Position numbers and translations under genes: made by a program
Part shown: positions 37,201 to 44,863 of the stretch, one piece after another
How the letters are laid out: the number at the start of each line of letters is the position of its first letter
How positions within the stretch are numbered: position 1 is the stretch's first letter
Notes under the pieces: generated by a model
Database searches by the model: none
What the model was told of the DNA's origin: nothing
Seen by the model: the letters and a program-made list of their open reading frames with translations, nothing else
Origin: an uncultured Christensenella sp.
GTDB lineage: Bacteria; Bacillota; Clostridia; Christensenellales; DTU072
DNA: 45,322 nt
Direction: 5' to 3'
Assembly (NCBI GenBank): GCA_905210905.1
Contig: CAJLYQ010000008.1
Coordinates: 1 to 45,322 of the forward strand

Positions 37201-40200
37201 TTCTTGAACATATCGTTTTCCGGTGAATACCACTGCCGCAATTCTCTGACTATTTCTCTCGTTCCGCTCTTGTTTATATTCCCACGGTAATTTATACGAG
37301 TGAGTTTTTCAATACTGCCTTTGAATATCTCTGGCTTGTATTGCGTCGAATTGAAAAACTCGCCGGTTTTTGCGTTTTTCAGTTTGTTCAGGCTTTCTAT
37401 AAGTTCGTTTTGAGCGGAATTTATCTCCGCTATAGAAGACACTTTTTCTTTAAGTTTCGCGACCTTCTGCTCGTACTTGTTCTTCATTCGCGCGTATGCG
37501 CTTTTTTCGCCGGTATTGTCGTATCCGAGCAAAATCTCTTTGGCCATTTCGTTGCGAAGTTTTGCTAACTCGCTTTTATCAAAAACTTCCTTAAAATACT
37601 TCTTCTCTTCGCTCTTAACCGCAGACCTTGCCTGCATATACATATCGTCAATTTCAAAAAAGATAGCCGCTTCGTTCTCGCTTTTTATCCATATACCTTT
37701 TTCCGCAAGATATTGAGCGACAACGTCGGGCGTAACGCTGAAATTGCCCGACCTCGCTTTCCAAAGAAGAAACGGACGGTTATTTTTGTCATAACGATGC
37801 CGTATGTCTCCTTTTATAGAGTCAAGATTAAGATTGTGCAAAAACGGACGCAACGTGTCTATCGTCGTGATGGCTTCCTGAATTGCCGCTCTTTTAACTT
37901 CGTCCGTATAGATATTCCCTAAGGTTACATTGCTTAATATATAATCCGCTATATCGAGAGCGACTTTATATCTTTCGCCTTCGGGTTTGGTATTAAGCGC
38001 GTCGTAAAGCATATCTACCGTTTTTCCCTTATGTCCGCTTATATCTCCGTACGATCCGTCGTCAAATTCCAGACAAGCGCAAACTCTCTTCAAAATTTCT
38101 CTCGCGTCGGACTTACCGTATACTTTTTCCGCATTGTTCTGAGCGTATTTACGAACGCTTTCGTCGTTCTCTTTTACAGAATACTTAATTTTTTCGGAAT
38201 TTTTAATTTCGGTGTTGACATTCTCTCCATAATTGGATATATTAATATTAGAGTTAGCGGTTAAAAGGCGAGCGGGCAATTGCAGCCCGTGAGTAGCCAA
38301 TAATGTGCTAACTCTTTTTTTATCCTTTGCATAGTACAGTACTTCGTTGTTTTCTATTGCATACTCTACCAACGCCTTTGTGCTACGACCATAGGCACTC
38401 GCCACAAAGTTTGTATTAAGCCTTATTGCTTTTCCTAATTCAACATCGAAATAAGTGCCATCCTGATTTATCCATACAGGTATTATCATTTCGCCCTTGC
38501 TCGTTTGAATATCGGTTATAACCACAACGCTTACCGTGGGATTCGTTTTTGATTTGATAATCATAATGGGATTCGCAATTGCTTGCGGTATTTTTTTTAT
38601 AAATTCCGCATTCATTTCCTTATGCTTTGCGAGAATTTCATTTATTTTTGAATTTCTCATAAGCAACGGTTTACTTTCAAAACCTATATCAAGCAAAATT
38701 TTAGGAGTTTCTCCTACGTATAAGTCATAGTTGGAATCGTGCTCCCCTGTTAATACGTCGTCTACCTGCTCGCTAAACGGTTTCAAAGAATAACGGATAT
38801 CTTCGTGCGACGTAGGCATAGTATTCGTCACGTTTTTTATCTGATGCGCACTATCGACTAAACATAAAACACTATCATCTCTCGACTTATCGCCGTCTTC
38901 GATAATAACCCCGTCATAATCGCCGTAGAAATATTTTTCATAAATGCTGTCAAAGTTTTTATCGTAATATGCAACCGTATTGTAATACCCTTTGCTGTTA
39001 AGTTTTAACGGTTTCTTAATGTTAAGGTATACTTCTTTAACAACCGGATTCCCTACGCGTTTGCTTGCTTCTCTTGCATAGTCGGTTGCGCTGTCCGGAT
39101 ACGCATTCTTTTTATTTGTGAAAAAGAAAAAACCTTGAGATGTCGCTCCGAAGTTTTTCCCCGACTCCGACAAATCAAAAATATTGAATTCTTGGTTCGT
39201 TCCGTGGTACATCACAAGAAGATTGCCGTCTTTATCGACAACCTTACTATCTTTAAAGTATTCTCTTTGACTTTCGGATAATTGTCTGCCGTCGGAATCG
39301 GTTTTTAGAGAGTATTTTACAAATCCACTTCTTCTATCTGCATTGTCGACAGAAATTCTTTTTTCTTTATCTGCGGATTCTCTTGTATCAACCGATAACT
39401 CTTTTCCAGGTTCTTGTCTTCTATTGCGTGTCCTATCGTGAGCATACTCAAACCTAAATCTTGAAGATAGTCCATCACTAATATACCTTTTTGATACTGA
39501 TTCATAATTTATCCTCCTTACAAATTCCGCTCTTAATTCATCGTTTGTAATTTCATAACGTTCCCTTACTCCGAACTTTATTTCTCCGCTATCCTTTCCG
39601 GAATCGACTACGTATATCGTATCTCCGTTCTCAATTGCGATACCGTCGGCAACCGCATCGTCTATTCCTTGATATAAGTCGTTTAACTTCTTTCGAATCG
39701 TTCTTATGTTATCGCTACCGACTTTATCGTACGGAATGTATTTTGCGGTTTTCAGAGAGTATTTTATTGGCTGATTTCTATCGCCTTGTTCACTATTTCG
39801 TCTTGTCTCGACTCCACTTGACTCTCCGGCACTTCCTCTTTGAGCCATTTGACGAAGCGATATATTTGTTCGTCCTGTTTCAGTTTCATTGCTACCAACA
39901 CCTTGTTCGACATCTCCATTTTCATAGAAGCCAACACTTTCATCAACGACTGTTGCATAATCCGCTCCTTCGGTATTGTTTATAATTTTTGCGTATCTAT
40001 CGTATTCGCCTTTCCTTACCTTTTCTACAATTTGATAACCGTTATCCATATCGGAAAACTTTTCAACGAGATACCAATTATCTTGAAAAGATATGAGTTT
40101 TTGCCAACCTTCTTTTATAGAATCTTGCTTTGCCCAACGAGTTGCGCGTTCATTCGCTTCGCTAAAACTTTCGCTATACGGCGGAAAAGTCTTCCCTATA

Positions 40201-41951
40201 AATTTGTCTTTTTTATTATACTTAATTTCGGCGGGGCCGTCAATATCTTTCTCGAGTTCGGGATTATGAGCAAGGATATATTTTGCAAGTTTCATATCGC
40301 CGGCTTTATACGCCGCTTTAAGCCACAATTTTTCGGCGGTAAGAAGTTGTTTGTGCGCTTGTCTTGCGCTTTTATCCCCTACGCGTTCAAAAGCCTTTTT
40401 CAAGTCTTCTATTTTTTTAACGAACTTTCGAGCAAAAGACGACTCCTTCGCAACGATACTGTCTATAAAGTCTTCGTTTCCGAGCAGATATTCCGCTTCG
40501 TGCGCTCTAACTTCCGACATAAAGGTTTTGAATTGTTTTTGTTCTTCTGCCGTGAGTTGTTCGTTATTTGCTATTTTATCGAGAGTTTCGGATATGATTT
40601 CACCGTCAACGTAGCCTTTGCCGAGAACCGATTCTTGTCCCTTTTTCCAAAGTTCGATTTTTCCGCCTTTGCCGTCGTCTACCATAAAATTATTCGTTGC
40701 TACAAAGTCGACGAATTTCCTGTACTCGTCCGAGTCTTCTGACAAATGCGTATATTCGTGAACGAGAGTACCTGCCCACGTCCCGTTCTCGAATTGATCT
40801 TCGCCGATATAAATCTTATCGTCGTAGAGCAAACCGTTAAAACTTTTGTTGTTTTCGGTTATTACGAACGAAACGTTTGCTCCCGATTCTTTGTTCAAGT
40901 AATTAAGAGCCTTATTAAACTGATTTTTTGCCGCCTTTGCCGTATCGGACATCTCGCCCGAAAACACCCTGAATTTACCGACCGCTTCTCTTGCTTGTTC
41001 TACAGAGATTTCGTTGCCTTTTTTTCTTTCGTCTTCGAGATAGGTGTTTGCACGGTCCTCCGAGATGGTATCGAGATCGGCTTGTATGGACTGTTCTTGA
41101 CCTCTTAAATTAAACGAATAAGAATCTTTTTTAAGACTTGAATGTTCGTTTTGAGACAAGTTGTTTTGTCCCCCGAAAGAGTTAAACCGCGCCGACATTT
41201 GACCGCTCATAGAGCCGTCCGTATTAAAGGCTTTTTCAAGACCGAATTTTTTAATATACTGCGCGCGTTTATCTTCCGAGACGCTTTGTAAAACTTTCTC
41301 GATGTTTTTATAGTTTCTTCTTGTAGTATCGGCTATTTTCTGCTCGTTTGTTGCGGACAGTTCGCCGTTTGCCTGAAGTTTGTTCGCTTTCTCTTGCAGC
41401 GTGCTTATCTCGGACAAAGAATCGGCGATGTCGGCTTCTTTACCGACGTATCCGTGACCCGTCTTTGCAAGGACTTTGCCTACGGTGCCGCCGTATACGA
41501 CGCTCGTTGCGCCGCCGACGAGACCCGCTTCCGCAACGCCTTTCCAGTAATCCGCGTCGCGGTATTCCTCGAACGCTTCCTTGCCTTTGTAAATGCTTTT
41601 TAACGCAGGATTTGCCAGTTCGCTTACGACTTCCTCCGCGCCTTCTTCAACGGCGTTTTTAAGCACTCTTCTCGCGCCCGTAGCCGCCACCTTGCCTACG
41701 CCGTCGAGCATTCCTTTCCCGATAATGCCTTTCAGTGCGCCGCCGGACATTTTTTCCGTAGCCATTTCGACCGCGCCGCTTGCCATTCCGTAGCCGAGGC
41801 CGCGCATATAGTCCGCGCCGTCGTTGAACGCTTCTTCGGTGGAGGTTCCGGCGGCGCTTGCGCCCATAGCGGCAAGGCTTGCCGCCTGACTTGCTCCCGC
41901 GGCAAGTCCGGCTCCGCCGGTAATAAGCCCGACGCCGACAGCCGGGAGCAT
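34209..41951 (-). CDS. Giant polyvalent phage-type protein: metallopeptidase, ART, MuF-C and LPD38-like regions
   Basis: 2,580 residues from ATG 41951; the frame runs on upstream past a single TGA into the 119-residue ORF. In order: Ala/Gly-rich hydrophobic segment (1-165); zinc-peptidase-like site TLVHEYTHLSE (HExxH 398-402); small alpha/beta module (about 575-690); module 735-850; ADP-ribosyltransferase region of ART-PolyVal type (about 885-1045: VMYHGT, FFFFTNKKNAY, AHQIKNVT); MuF-C-like domain (about 1075-1215: YVGETPKILLDIG, ASAYGRS); coiled coil (about 1410-1480); and a long helical C-terminus resembling LPD38 (about 1850-2200) with one membrane-like helix. Polyvalent proteins are thought to enter the host with the DNA and act early in infection. 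Domain calls are by motif, without a database search. Confidence 0.8.
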   Translation of the reverse strand: MLPAVGVGLITGGAGLAAGASQAASLAAMGASAAGTSTEEAFNDGADYMRGLGYGMASGAVEMATEKMSGGALKGIIGKGMLDGVGKVAATGARRVLKNAVEEGAEEVVSELANPALKSIYKGKEAFEEYRDADYWKGVAEAGLVGGATSVVYGGTVGKVLAKTGHGYVGKEADIADSLSEISTLQEKANKLQANGELSATNEQKIADTTRRNYKNIEKVLQSVSEDKRAQYIKKFGLEKAFNTDGSMSGQMSARFNSFGGQNNLSQNEHSSLKKDSYSFNLRGQEQSIQADLDTISEDRANTYLEDERKKGNEISVEQAREAVGKFRVFSGEMSDTAKAAKNQFNKALNYLNKESGANVSFVITENNKSFNGLLYDDKIYIGEDQFENGTWAGTLVHEYTHLSEDSDEYRKFVDFVATNNFMVDDGKGGKIELWKKGQESVLGKGYVDGEIISETLDKIANNEQLTAEEQKQFKTFMSEVRAHEAEYLLGNEDFIDSIVAKESSFARKFVKKIEDLKKAFERVGDKSARQAHKQLLTAEKLWLKAAYKAGDMKLAKYILAHNPELEKDIDGPAEIKYNKKDKFIGKTFPPYSESFSEANERATRWAKQDSIKEGWQKLISFQDNWYLVEKFSDMDNGYQIVEKVRKGEYDRYAKIINNTEGADYATVVDESVGFYENGDVEQGVGSNETETGRTNISLRQMAQRGSAGESSGVETRRNSEQGDRNQPIKYSLKTAKYIPYDKVGSDNIRTIRKKLNDLYQGIDDAVADGIAIENGDTIYVVDSGKDSGEIKFGVRERYEITNDELRAEFVRRINYESVSKRYISDGLSSRFRFEYAHDRTRNRRQEPGKELSVDTRESADKEKRISVDNADRRSGFVKYSLKTDSDGRQLSESQREYFKDSKVVDKDGNLLVMYHGTNQEFNIFDLSESGKNFGATSQGFFFFTNKKNAYPDSATDYAREASKRVGNPVVKEVYLNIKKPLKLNSKGYYNTVAYYDKNFDSIYEKYFYGDYDGVIIEDGDKSRDDSVLCLVDSAHQIKNVTNTMPTSHEDIRYSLKPFSEQVDDVLTGEHDSNYDLYVGETPKILLDIGFESKPLLMRNSKINEILAKHKEMNAEFIKKIPQAIANPIMIIKSKTNPTVSVVVITDIQTSKGEMIIPVWINQDGTYFDVELGKAIRLNTNFVASAYGRSTKALVEYAIENNEVLYYAKDKKRVSTLLATHGLQLPARLLTANSNINISNYGENVNTEIKNSEKIKYSVKENDESVRKYAQNNAEKVYGKSDAREILKRVCACLEFDDGSYGDISGHKGKTVDMLYDALNTKPEGERYKVALDIADYILSNVTLGNIYTDEVKRAAIQEAITTIDTLRPFLHNLNLDSIKGDIRHRYDKNNRPFLLWKARSGNFSVTPDVVAQYLAEKGIWIKSENEAAIFFEIDDMYMQARSAVKSEEKKYFKEVFDKSELAKLRNEMAKEILLGYDNTGEKSAYARMKNKYEQKVAKLKEKVSSIAEINSAQNELIESLNKLKNAKTGEFFNSTQYKPEIFKGSIEKLTRINYRGNINKSGTREIVRELRQWYSPENDMFKNAVDPDENMKFRSRNSFNPEIANVLDFVIEGKGELSLIELKGMKYAIDYFTHFIENHNKIYRAGKYVEAVPVAAEYVRIARENKNYNMGWLENAYTRVFGDPASVVRLMDKYERGFYTEIYEELRNGAMEAQIKDMEMRSALEEFFKKNKRYVNRIAEEKVKYYVGDDASKAKEINKDVAIALYLTLKRKQALKGLAHSGFLYVENGKDVRVPGFLGTDVEVTDDLIFEVAGVLQKRLYDQFSDADKQYINVVEKVLNEDCKKAKYETDMRRQGYSNVLDDYYFPIRRAFVAKNVDDGFMEEINSVSNASMNKNTKKGAKNELLISPVNEVVDRHIRAVAMYSSLAEAIDNYNILFNVDVAENKNKPFSVRTETSDIWRKKNDSTMVHRADEYFRKLVKDIQGISADGKTVGARVLAFVRGGYAKFQLGFNVKVLFSQLSSYFAASNTLSSKALAKGFGVKGSDVDKYCRLAALRNFDKTAIKAQGVIDKVGAVGDVLMAPISKVDRFVVQRLFGACQAQAEINGKGAIGTESNLVAAGELLTKVILETQQNSLATERSAAMRSGNEFMKGITMFTADSMKCVGRVIDAIGEITVLKKKIKNCTDSATAQKYRNQLKTTQKKAAKSVTALVTVSVYMACIAQLFRWLYKRDDNENVIETMSLDAVGNLLGGLPLVKDLYAKLVDGFDLDNYAYGVINDLFDSADGIIKTFEKVVSGDAEKQDFSSLVKKMIYAAGQLFGIPVRNMYNMATGITRRISPAAGYKIDSFFYDKNYRSDLKKAIEDGDEKMIATIAGLIVNEDIGNIKDKSVREEFDSLVKDGYDVLPRTIGKEIAVSDGTYTLNRKEKKYIENMYDDAAESLSNIMKTARYRSASKSVRAKTIKNTYKMYYEKAVEEITDEENLGKSALYSQVFDPALLAFVLAAVSNLKKDENSENGTRKRMIEYYLNSLNLTSAQKILIMGYLGYKTKEDGNSVRVYIARYDLSAAEQKALLAYCGY
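38172..39767 (-). repeat. Repeated linker motif [IV][KR]YS[LV]K between modules of the giant protein
   Basis: Four copies: IKYSLK (39750-39767), VKYSLK (39303-39320), IRYSLK (38781-38798) and IKYSVK (38172-38189). A degenerate fifth, IKYNKK, lies at 40209-40226. Each stands at a boundary between recognisable modules. Codons differ between most copies, so the protein sequence rather than the DNA appears to be conserved. Confidence 0.75.
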
Positions 41952-41966
41952 TTGCCCTACAGCGTT

Positions 41967-42326
41967 TCACGTTTTCTCGGCGAACTGTCCGACCTTTCCG
42001 TCGTTAAGATACGAATATTTCAAGTCTTGTTGCCACCTATTGGCAAAAAGATCCCCCGTAAAATCTCTCGAAACGAAAGACCTTACTTTGTCTCGCGCAT
42101 CCTTGTCGAATATTCCCGCTATTGCGCCGCCGATGCCTACGCCTAAGTCGACTATCCCTTCGAGACCTTTTGCCGCGCCTGCTATAATGTTTGCAAACAC
42201 GTCCCCAGTGGTATGCAGAAGTTTTTCGCCGACCGACGGAGTCTTCTCTTTTACCGGAGAAGCGATCTTTACGTGAGAAATCGGTTTTATTGCGTTTTGG
42301 TTTTTCGAATAATAATATGTAGCCAT
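41967..42326 (-). CDS. N-terminal part of the giant polyvalent protein, separated by an in-frame TGA
   Basis: 119 residues, MATYYYSKNQNAIKPISHVK onward, with a hydrophobic Gly-rich segment 'IIAGAAKGLEGIVDLGVGIGGAIAG' in two parts. It ends in TGA at 41967-41969. The same frame then reads NAVGQ before the ATG of the 2,580-residue ORF, so the two were probably one gene of about 2,705 codons, where TGG (Trp) would fit the TGA position. If translated alone it is a small membrane-active protein. Re-initiation at ATG 41951 has only a weak SD (TAGGG). The start here has GAAGTGA upstream and lies 2 nt after the preceding gene. Confidence 0.7.
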   Translation of the reverse strand: MATYYYSKNQNAIKPISHVKIASPVKEKTPSVGEKLLHTTGDVFANIIAGAAKGLEGIVDLGVGIGGAIAGIFDKDARDKVRSFVSRDFTGDLFANRWQQDLKYSYLNDGKVGQFAEKT

Positions 42327-42328
42327 TT

Positions 42329-43510
42329 TTATTTCACTTCATCGATTTTATATGCGTATTTGTCCATAAGAGCCTTTTCTTTACGATTTGTATAACCGAG
42401 ATTTATTCTTATCAGCCTAGGCTTTGTGTCATCTCTTCCTAGATCATCTACTACGTAGTAGTATCCCTGCGAAACTACTATATCCCCGTTTTTCATCCCG
42501 CTTATTCGCGAAGCCATCGAAGAACTCATTTCGTCGTACGGTACTGTTAATGCTGAAAGTTTTACTTTAACGGATTCTCCGTTATCAAAATTTATATTGT
42601 ATCTTCCCATTTTTTGCATATCCACACCTTCTTCAAGTCTTCCCCATTTCGCTTTGTAAGCGGATTTGTATGCGTCGTCGCCGTACTCAAGCATTGCTTC
42701 GTCTGCGTAATTGTCGATAGTTTCCGCTTTGAGTTGCTTGATCATTTCGTCGGCGCTTACTTCGTCGGTAGAAAACTCTTTTATGTAGTTAAACGCTTTG
42801 TCGACGCTTTCTTTTGTGTAAGTTCCGTCTTCGTTCGTTTTGTTTGCCATGATTGCAAGGGCTTTTTCTTTTACAGCGTTATTTTGTTCGAGATTTTTCG
42901 CCACGAGACTTTCATCCGCACTCGCTAAAGCGTCGGAAAGTTCTCTGTCTGCGGTTTCGTAGGCAGCCAGTTTGTTTTTCGTCGCATCGGCTTTTTCTCG
43001 TTCCAAATCGCTTTGAGCAGAAACGTAGTTTTGCAAAACGTTTGCTTTCCTGTCCGCTGCCGTACTTGCGCTTTCGCTTAACGCCGCCATATACGCCGCA
43101 TACGCGTCCGTATACGAAGAACTGCCCACGCCGAGATTACCTTTTCCCGATTGCGCGTTGTATTCCGGTAAATAACGTTTTAACAATTCGTAGTTGGATC
43201 CTGCCACGGAAGCCTGTCGCATTGCGGTTTTGTCCGTTTCCGCATTTTGCAAGTCTCTTAGTTGCGTTGCGTTTTGTCGCCGGGTTTCGATGTCTTTCAT
43301 TGCCGCGTCGTAACTTTTGTCTGCGGTTTCATACGCCCCGTACGCGTTCAAATGCGCACGGGTTTTCGATTTCAGTTCTTCGAGTTTAGTTCCGCTCATA
43401 CCCGAGTTATTTGCGTTCGTATATACGTCGGAACCGAAGTCGTAGGCTTTTCCCGAAGCGTTTTGGTAGTATTTTTTAAGTTTTTCTCTTGCGTCTTTAA
43501 CGGTTTGCAT
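42329..43510 (-). CDS. Ala-rich coiled-coil protein of the phage-like element (unassigned)
   Basis: 393 residues, not assigned to a named family. About residues 1-290 are helical and rich in Ala, Lys, Glu and Asp, with long coiled-coil stretches ('AAYETADRELSDALASADES'). The C-terminal 95 residues look globular and beta-rich ('SQGYYYVVDDLGRDD'). No signal peptide or membrane helix. A strong SD (AAGGAG) lies 7 nt before ATG; it overlaps the upstream membrane protein gene by 14 nt. Its place just before the giant protein suggests a shared job, perhaps as a virion or ejection-related structural protein; that is inference. Confidence 0.7.
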   Translation of the reverse strand: MQTVKDAREKLKKYYQNASGKAYDFGSDVYTNANNSGMSGTKLEELKSKTRAHLNAYGAYETADKSYDAAMKDIETRRQNATQLRDLQNAETDKTAMRQASVAGSNYELLKRYLPEYNAQSGKGNLGVGSSSYTDAYAAYMAALSESASTAADRKANVLQNYVSAQSDLEREKADATKNKLAAYETADRELSDALASADESLVAKNLEQNNAVKEKALAIMANKTNEDGTYTKESVDKAFNYIKEFSTDEVSADEMIKQLKAETIDNYADEAMLEYGDDAYKSAYKAKWGRLEEGVDMQKMGRYNINFDNGESVKVKLSALTVPYDEMSSSMASRISGMKNGDIVVSQGYYYVVDDLGRDDTKPRLIRINLGYTNRKEKALMDKYAYKIDEVK

Positions 43511-44393
43511 TGTTTTCTCCTTGTTTTTGCCATTCTTTGTATTTTGCGAGTATCTGATTTTTGAACTCTAACGGCATTTGTATTTCCTGATAAATTACTT
43601 TACTTGCTTTCAGAATACCGTTCGCCAGTCGCAACCCGAAGATTATCGCGTTTACGACAAGATTTACGATTACCGACTTCGTTATTCCGTCGGCGAGTGT
43701 ATAAGCCATACTGCTTGTAAGCGTCGCTACCGCTATCGTCAACGGAAAACCTCTTACGCTTGCTTTCAGTTTTCCCGCTTCGGCGTTACCTCTTACTCGC
43801 AACTTAACCGCCGTGCTTTTCGAAGACGCACTGAAGAAGTCGCTGACGTAAACTTTGTAGTACTTCACTCTGACGGAATCCACGTTCTTCTCAAGAGCTT
43901 CGCTCGTTATACCGGAACTTATCTCTTTTATTTTTTTATACAGTCTTTCGCGTGCTTTGACCGGTAAAAAAGGCAAAAGGCGTTCTAAAAGTCGCTGTTT
44001 GCGTTCTTGCCGTGCTACGTACGCTTTCTTTTTAAGCTCGCTGTTGTACTCGGCGAGAAAGGTTTCAAAGTCGGAATCACGCTCGTTAAGTCTTTCGTAT
44101 TCGCTCATCGCACTGAGCAATTCGGGGTTTTTTAATTGTTCCGTCCAAACTATATTTATGCCGCCTTGATAACTCGTAAAAATAATTACAAGCGTCGTCG
44201 CTTCGCTTATCCAGAAATCGGCACTCAAAAACACGGAATCCGAGAAGTCGGCAGTTACAAACTGAAAGAACCCTACGAGAACGAGTGTAACAACGATGTA
44301 TATTACTGCGGTTATCTTTTCTTTAGGAATGCTTTTTACGCCCGCTATGTACTGATTTATCGAGTCTTCCACTGTTTTCATCTTGTTGTCCAC
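43497..44393 (-). CDS. Multi-pass membrane protein of the phage-like element (unassigned)
   Basis: 298 residues. Hydrophobic helices are seen at about 27-48 and 60-82, then a charged, helical cytoplasmic-type segment (about 85-185, many Arg, Lys and Glu), then two more helices at about 215-262. No holin or known transporter motif is recognised. The GTG start at 44393 is preferred because GAGG lies 6 nt upstream, while the in-frame ATG at 44381 would be 18 nt away. It follows the 153-residue gene by 8 nt and overlaps the coiled-coil gene. Confidence 0.65.
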   Translation of the reverse strand: MDNKMKTVEDSINQYIAGVKSIPKEKITAVIYIVVTLVLVGFFQFVTADFSDSVFLSADFWISEATTLVIIFTSYQGGINIVWTEQLKNPELLSAMSEYERLNERDSDFETFLAEYNSELKKKAYVARQERKQRLLERLLPFLPVKARERLYKKIKEISSGITSEALEKNVDSVRVKYYKVYVSDFFSASSKSTAVKLRVRGNAEAGKLKASVRGFPLTIAVATLTSSMAYTLADGITKSVIVNLVVNAIIFGLRLANGILKASKVIYQEIQMPLEFKNQILAKYKEWQKQGENNANR

Positions 44394-44401
44394 GTTTCAC
44401 C

Positions 44402-44863
44402 TCACAAATTGCCGAGTTTGCTGTTTATCGTCGCTTCGATTTTTGCGGAAATTTTTTCGGACACCGCGTCCGAAGAACTCTCCAGCGCTATCTTTTCTTC
44501 GGTTTTTTTGATAGGCAAAGTGAAAATCGCCCAGTCAAGCAACTCTCCCACGAAAGCGCATCCGGTAAGTAGCACGGCGTCGTTAAGCAAGTCTTGCAAT
44601 AAGTACGTTACTATGAAAACAATGCCGTATTTTATAACTCCGTGTACTTTTTTCGGCATGCGATTAAGGAGTTTAAGAACGATCAGAACAAGCGCTATAA
44701 TTCCGCCTGCGGCAAGCGAAACGCCCGAACGAACGGTTCTCGTGTAATCGTTCCAGTTAAGCCCGACCGCCACCGCTATCGGAGCAACGGAAACGAAAAA
44801 ACGAATAAAGCATAAAGCGACCTTACGCCTTTTAAGTTTTCCGAGTTCATTCTTCTTTTGCAT
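44402..44863 (-). CDS. Small multi-pass membrane protein of the phage-like element (unassigned)
   Basis: 153 residues with a basic N-terminus (KLKRRK) and three or four hydrophobic segments (about 16-36, 48-66, 76-100 and 103-120), ending in a charged tail. Size and layout resemble phage holins, but no holin family signature is seen. GAGGTG lies 7 nt before ATG. It overlaps the upstream coiled-coil gene by 17 nt, so they are probably translated together. Confidence 0.65.
   Translation of the reverse strand: MQKKNELGKLKRRKVALCFIRFFVSVAPIAVAVGLNWNDYTRTVRSGVSLAAGGIIALVLIVLKLLNRMPKKVHGVIKYGIVFIVTYLLQDLLNDAVLLTGCAFVGELLDWAIFTLPIKKTEEKIALESSSDAVSEKISAKIEATINSKLGNL

Noticed and set aside
41949..41969. 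Alternative genetic code or selenocysteine at the in-frame TGA
   Set aside because: Only one TGA occurs in about 2,700 codons, TGG is used for Trp in the same gene, host genes stop with TGA, and I see no SECIS-like hairpin right after the codon.
44402..44863. Firm holin annotation
   Set aside because: Size and helices fit, but no holin family motif or adjacent endolysin is visible.
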